From Pedobacter cryoconitis (lineage in GTDB: Bacteria > Bacteroidota > Bacteroidia > Sphingobacteriales > Sphingobacteriaceae), in the NCBI RefSeq assembly GCF_014207135.1, contig NZ_JACHCC010000002.1, positions 62,001-126,000 on the forward strand: a stretch of 64,000 bases of DNA, in the 5' to 3' direction. Below the pieces are notes generated by a model. It was given only the letters and a program-made list of their open reading frames with translations, had not been told where the DNA came from and made no database searches. Below are positions 60,162 to 64,000 of this stretch, piece after piece; position 1 is the stretch's first letter; the number at the start of each line of letters is the position of its first letter. The position numbers were made by a program, and so were the translations under genes.

Positions 60162-62930
60162 TTATAATTTGTAACGCAGACCAATCAGGTAAGTCTGCTC
60201 ATAAAAATCTTTACGGATCAATGTTTCTTTGCTGTTTTCCCTTTGCTGAGGTAAACCAGTATTCAAACTGTTAGTACCCTTGATAAATAACTGATTAGGT
60301 GTGTTCAGCAGATTCCCTGCTTTAATAAAAACACTGACATTATTTTTGAATTTCTTTTCTACAGAAGCATCCATCTGCACAAAACCTTTCTGCCATAAAT
60401 CATTATCTACAAACTGAGAAATTGTATTAATCCGTTCACCTGTATATGATCCGGCTAACTGGGCATCCCATCCATGTTTACTATCTTTATACAGCAATGA
60501 TAAGTTTCCGGTGTGTGCCGACTGACCAAATAATGGTCTGGTTTGTTGTACCGTTACTGGTTCCAGATCACCAGTCGTCGAATTTCTGACCCTGCTTGTT
60601 TTATTTGTGGTAATACTCGAGTGTGTGTAAGTGTAGTTCGCTTTAAGTCCTATTTTGTTGAAGAACTTGATATAATCCAGTTCCAGCCCATAGTTTTTGG
60701 CAGTTCCAAAGTTTCCCGGGCTATAATACTGGTCCTGACCCCTGGTTGCGTCAGCCTGTATCGTATATTCGATAGGATCCTTAATCTTTTTATAAAAAGC
60801 ACCCACCAGTAACTGATCCGTACTATTAGGGAATAACTCATAACGGATATCAAAATTATCAGCAATTGCCCGTTTCAGATTTGGATTACCCCTTTCCTGA
60901 TATTCTTCGGTAACTAGTTTTGAAGGTACAATTTCATAAAAACCAGGACGGTTCAGTGAGCGGAAATAGGTTGCCCTTAAATTTTCCTTTTTACTCAATC
61001 CATATTTCAGGTTTAAGCTGGGTAAAAGATCTGTATAAACCTGGCTGCCCACAGGATTTGTTTCTCCGGCCGGGAACAATAAGCTGTATCCCTGGTTCGT
61101 GTGTTCAACCCTTGCTCCACCGATTACTTCCAGGTCAGCAACTTTGAAATTAACCATCCCATAACCAGCGGTCGTTTTTTCAGAGGCATCATAAGTAAGC
61201 GGATTAGCTACTGCTCCCTTTGGATTCTGAATATCCCAGGTTATGTCTGTATAATTGGTAAAGTCTTTACCATATAATGCAGTTGGTACCAGAGGTTTAA
61301 AAACGTAATTATTGTAAAAACTACTTCTTTGTTTGTCTCTGTATAATCCACCTGCCGTGAAATCAACTTTTAAACCAGCGATATCAGCCGTATAGGTAAG
61401 ATCCAGATAACCGGCCTTATCTTCGTCCGTATTCCGTGACCATCTGCGGTTAAGGCTTGATGCAGTCGTACGTGTCTCATTAAAATTCTGACGTAAGCCG
61501 TTTAAACTGATTGTAGTTTCATCCGGAACATCATTTTTAGCTGTTGAATATACAGCAGACCAGGAGATTTTTAATTTCTGAGGAATATCAAAAGTATGTT
61601 CCCCATGTAAAGTACTGTTATAGATTTGTTGTTCTGTAAATCTCGAACGGGTAGCATAAGTAATCTGTGCATTCCCCGTCAGCTGATTATAATCCGCATT
61701 GGAGAAATTAGTGCTTAGCTGATCACGCGTCTGGATACTGGTCAGGTTTACATAAGAATTAACCAGTGACAATTTGTTCCTTTTGTTAAAGATATAATCA
61801 ATTTTTCCATGTAAGCCGTATCTTTTCTGCTGTTCACTGTACTGTCTGTAATCCATAGACGTGATTCTAGAAATCTGATCAGTTTCAGCTACTGTCGAGT
61901 TAAAAAAGGTACTGTTAGTCCCTCTGTAACTGTTCTGGTAACTACCAGCGATTAATACGCCTAGTTTGTTATCCAGGAAACGCTGCCCGATGGATAAACC
62001 CCCAACCAGATTAGGACTAGCCTGTTTTGCCTTGTAATCGACTGTTCCTGTTGGAAAATCAGCTGATTTTGCATTGTAGCTCCGGCCATTGATTTCGTAA
62101 GGTGACCTGGAGTTAATTACATCTGAATTAAATGAAAGGAACTTGCGGTCAAATAGCATCTGGCTATATCCGGTGGCTAAATTTGCATTTACCTGAAGTT
62201 TGGAAGGTGCATCCTTCATCACCATATTCACAACTCCACCAACTGCATCACCTTCCATATTTGGCGTTAATGATTTATAAACTTCCAGACGTTCCAGTAA
62301 TTCTGCCGGAAAGATATCCAGGGGTACATACCGGAATTTGTTATCCGGGCTTGGTATTTTGATCCCATTAACCAAAGTATAGTTGTACCTTTTATCCATT
62401 CCTCTCAGGATTGCATACTGGCCATCTCCATTACTGCTCCGTTCTATAGTCACACCCGAAACACGCTGGATCACATTCGCTACAGTCAGGTCAGGCGAGA
62501 TTTCCATCGCCCTGCCAGAAACCACATTCATTACCTGCATAGATTTCTGCTCAATCTTTCTCGCCATATGTTCAGTAGAACCTTCATGTTTAACTGCAAT
62601 AACGATTTCACTCAGCTCATTACTATTGTCTTCACTCAGGTATACTTTGATAGCAGGATTATGTTCTTTTTCTACCGTAATTTTTTGAGTAAAACTCTTA
62701 TAACTGATATAAGAAACCTTCAGTGTATAATTACTCTCTTTAAGGTGTTTGAATTCAAATGAGCCGTCCAGTCCGGTCAATGTACTTAACGTCGTGTTTT
62801 CCAACCGGACAGATGCTCCTACCATAGCTTCACCTGTCTGGCGATCGTACACATGTCCTTTAATGTTACCGGCTTTTGCAACCGCAATGCTTAGTAATAA
62901 GCAAATGATCGTTTGTAAAATTAATTTCAT
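60162..62930 (-). CDS. TonB-dependent receptor of the phytase operon
   Basis: 922 residues. Signal peptide 1-20; CarboxypepD_reg-like domain ~22-105; plug ~125-240 with VIQRVSGVTIERSSNGDGQYAILRGMDKRYNYTLVNGIKIPSP and LLERLEVYKSLTPNMEGDAVGGVVNMVMKDA; then the barrel to the end (..EQTYLIGLRYKL). It is shorter than SusC proteins and has no SusD partner, resembling the TonB-Xanth-Caul group rather than SusC. It is likely to import a phytate product, inositol phosphate or a metal-phytate complex across the outer membrane. It is the first gene of the five-gene operon, with a paired repeat (63008-63063) upstream. Confidence 0.93.
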   Translation of the reverse strand: MKLILQTIICLLLSIAVAKAGNIKGHVYDRQTGEAMVGASVRLENTTLSTLTGLDGSFEFKHLKESNYTLKVSYISYKSFTQKITVEKEHNPAIKVYLSEDNSNELSEIVIAVKHEGSTEHMARKIEQKSMQVMNVVSGRAMEISPDLTVANVIQRVSGVTIERSSNGDGQYAILRGMDKRYNYTLVNGIKIPSPDNKFRYVPLDIFPAELLERLEVYKSLTPNMEGDAVGGVVNMVMKDAPSKLQVNANLATGYSQMLFDRKFLSFNSDVINSRSPYEINGRSYNAKSADFPTGTVDYKAKQASPNLVGGLSIGQRFLDNKLGVLIAGSYQNSYRGTNSTFFNSTVAETDQISRITSMDYRQYSEQQKRYGLHGKIDYIFNKRNKLSLVNSYVNLTSIQTRDQLSTNFSNADYNQLTGNAQITYATRSRFTEQQIYNSTLHGEHTFDIPQKLKISWSAVYSTAKNDVPDETTISLNGLRQNFNETRTTASSLNRRWSRNTDEDKAGYLDLTYTADIAGLKVDFTAGGLYRDKQRSSFYNNYVFKPLVPTALYGKDFTNYTDITWDIQNPKGAVANPLTYDASEKTTAGYGMVNFKVADLEVIGGARVEHTNQGYSLLFPAGETNPVGSQVYTDLLPSLNLKYGLSKKENLRATYFRSLNRPGFYEIVPSKLVTEEYQERGNPNLKRAIADNFDIRYELFPNSTDQLLVGAFYKKIKDPIEYTIQADATRGQDQYYSPGNFGTAKNYGLELDYIKFFNKIGLKANYTYTHSSITTNKTSRVRNSTTGDLEPVTVQQTRPLFGQSAHTGNLSLLYKDSKHGWDAQLAGSYTGERINTISQFVDNDLWQKGFVQMDASVEKKFKNNVSVFIKAGNLLNTPNQLFIKGTNSLNTGLPQQRENSKETLIRKDFYEQTYLIGLRYKL

Positions 62931-63007
62931 TGTTCAGTTTGTTTGTTTGAGCGTGTGTTTTTTATCGCTGGTCAAAAGTGTAATAACATTCTTTTACCGG
63001 CTAAAAA

Positions 63008-63063
63008 TGACCGTGTACAAAATGTAAACAACCTGAACATGACTGTATACAAAGCGCATACAA
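63008..63063. promoter_or_regulatory. Pair of 24-base direct repeats upstream of the receptor gene
   Basis: 63008-63031 and 63040-63063 agree at 18 of 24 positions (shared blocks TGAC, TACAAA and ACAA) and are 32 bases apart, about three helical turns. They lie 78-133 bases upstream of the receptor start, where activator sites are usual. A further GTATAC follows at 63065-63070. They are probably operator sites for a regulator such as the adjacent LuxR-type protein; the regulator is not proven. Confidence 0.6.
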
Positions 63064-63174
63064 CGTATACATTAACATTTTAATCACCTGACAATCAGTA
63101 TAATGACTTGTACTTATTCGCCATTATCATTCAGTTAGCCCAAGATTAAGGAATTGTTAATGGCCGGAAACCGG

Positions 63175-64000
63175 TCAGATCGTTTGAATGAAGTTGCTTA
63201 AGTTATCACCCGGACTGATGTTTAACTTTTTCCTCAATCTGTACCTGGCTACCCTGAGGCTATCCTGAGAGATCCCGAAAATTACTGCCATATCTTTAGA
63301 GCTCATATTCATTTTCAATAAAGCAATCAGTCTGATATCATTTACAGTCAGATCTTCGCAATGTGCTTTAAGACTATCAAAAAATGACTGGTGAAGCTGT
63401 TCAAAAACCTGTGTAAACTCTTTCCATTGCTGATCGTGATTGATGTTCTGGTTAATCTGTCTGACCAGCTGCTGCAATTGTCTTTTCTGGTCCCTTTTAT
63501 CTTCCTTAATCATTTCCTCCAGCTTATTTCGCATGTTATCCAGGAAATTATTGTGTTGTATTACCTGCAAGGTATGTGTAGTCAGTTCCCTGCTCTTTAG
63601 TTCAAGCTGCTCCTGTTGTGCCAGGTTCAGCTGTTCATTTTTCTCGGCAATTGCAATATTTTCCCTGAGTTTGAGCCGCTGTCTTGAAATTGTCAGTAAG
63701 GCCACTCCAATTAATAAAAGGATGACCACCACCACAGCTATACTGATAATCAGATTTAGTTTCCTGCTGTTTTCCAGATTTGCTATTTCATCATTTTTCT
63801 TATCTATGTTATAGATAATCTGTAAAAAGGCCATCTGCTTATTATTCTCATCCGAGTATAAGTGCAGCAAATGTTTTCTGCTCAGTTCCATATAATGATA
63901 AGCACTGTCATTCTGATTCAGCAGGTTATACGATTTGGCAATATCACGGTAAGCAGATGCCTGCTGATATTCATTTTTAGTAGCCACCGACAGACCTAAG
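63175..64000 (-). CDS. TPR/coiled-coil membrane regulator with LuxR-type HTH (5' end outside window)
   Basis: The frame stays open to the right edge; the in-frame GTG at 63987 is not taken as the start, so the N-terminal part is missing. About 275 residues are visible: the end of a TPR-like array (YRDIAKSYNLLNQNDSAYHYMELS), one membrane helix (LIISIAVVVVILLLIGVALLTI), a long coiled coil rich in Gln, Glu and Lys, and a C-terminal LuxR/GerE-like HTH (LTVNDIRLIALLKMNMSSKDMAVIFGISQDSLRVARYRLRKKLNI). This architecture is common for Bacteroidota sensor-regulators that span the inner membrane. It lies upstream of the phytase operon on the same strand and may control it. Confidence 0.88.
   Translation of the reverse strand, partial: LGLSVATKNEYQQASAYRDIAKSYNLLNQNDSAYHYMELSRKHLLHLYSDENNKQMAFLQIIYNIDKKNDEIANLENSRKLNLIISIAVVVVILLLIGVALLTISRQRLKLRENIAIAEKNEQLNLAQQEQLELKSRELTTHTLQVIQHNNFLDNMRNKLEEMIKEDKRDQKRQLQQLVRQINQNINHDQQWKEFTQVFEQLHQSFFDSLKAHCEDLTVNDIRLIALLKMNMSSKDMAVIFGISQDSLRVARYRLRKKLNISPGDNLSNFIQTI

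Noticed and set aside
1..64000. CRISPR arrays, tRNA or rRNA genes and insertion sequences
   Set aside because: No regularly spaced repeats, no cloverleaf with a conserved T-arm, no rRNA-like segment and no transposase-like frame were found by eye.

Overview
The window comes from a Bacteroidota chromosome, most probably a Pedobacter-like member of the Sphingobacteriaceae. This is inferred from two SusC/SusD pairs, a FecI/FecR-type sigma/anti-sigma pair feeding a SusC with an STN domain, many lipoproteins with SCKK-type lipoboxes, WG-repeat proteins, scarce Shine-Dalgarno sites, AT-rich spacers and a GH18-NodB-GT2 fusion. I saw no tRNA, rRNA, CRISPR array, insertion sequence or prophage. Both edges cut a gene: a WG-repeat gene on the left and a TPR/LuxR-type regulator on the right.

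Layout. 1-6.3 kb: WG-repeat genes, a beta-solenoid-like protein and a GNAT enzyme. 6.3-8.3 kb: a NagD-like HAD phosphatase and a WxxGxW surface protein. 8.4-13.9 kb (minus): a SusC/SusD/DUF1735-type outer-membrane uptake set. 14.2-15.5 kb: an exported protein and a LysE exporter. 15.6-22.8 kb (plus): ECF sigma factor, FecR, SusC with STN, SusD; the 208-base gap before this SusC holds two hairpins and a possible leader peptide. 22.8-32 kb (minus): lipoproteins, a LURP-one/scramblase protein, a serine hydrolase beside a membrane-bound AraC regulator, an alpha/beta hydrolase and two tandem paralogous TPR proteins. 32-36 kb: gyrA and hemF. 36-43.5 kb (plus): DUF4442, AlbA_2, MATE, a frame-broken gene, a CDF metal transporter, a large beta-helix protein and a membrane metallophosphoesterase. 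43.6-49.3 kb: the 1132-aa GH18-NodB-GT2 protein, dinB and a pentapeptide-repeat protein. 49.3-54.2 kb: phytase-like lipoprotein, methyltransferase, AraC regulator and two astacin-like metalloproteases. 54.4-63 kb (minus): a tight five-gene operon running TonB-dependent receptor, beta-helix lipoprotein, beta-propeller phytase, purple-acid-phosphatase-like enzyme, di-heme peroxidase.

How the genes work together. The right-hand operon looks like a phytate/organophosphate acquisition system: a TonB receptor without a SusD partner, a surface beta-helix lipoprotein, two phosphate-releasing enzymes and a MauG-type di-heme protein. Upstream of it lies a pair of similar 24-base sites spaced 32 bases apart, next to a LuxR-type regulator.

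The most unusual DNA-level observations are two molecular scars. First, the beta-helix gene at 39.9-42.2 kb sits between an intact CDF transporter gene and an internally deleted CDF remnant; a perfect 48-bp direct repeat flanks it. Second, a 27-base 3' remnant of a third astacin-like protease, still followed by its related terminator hairpin, lies directly behind the methyltransferase gene at 50.6 kb.
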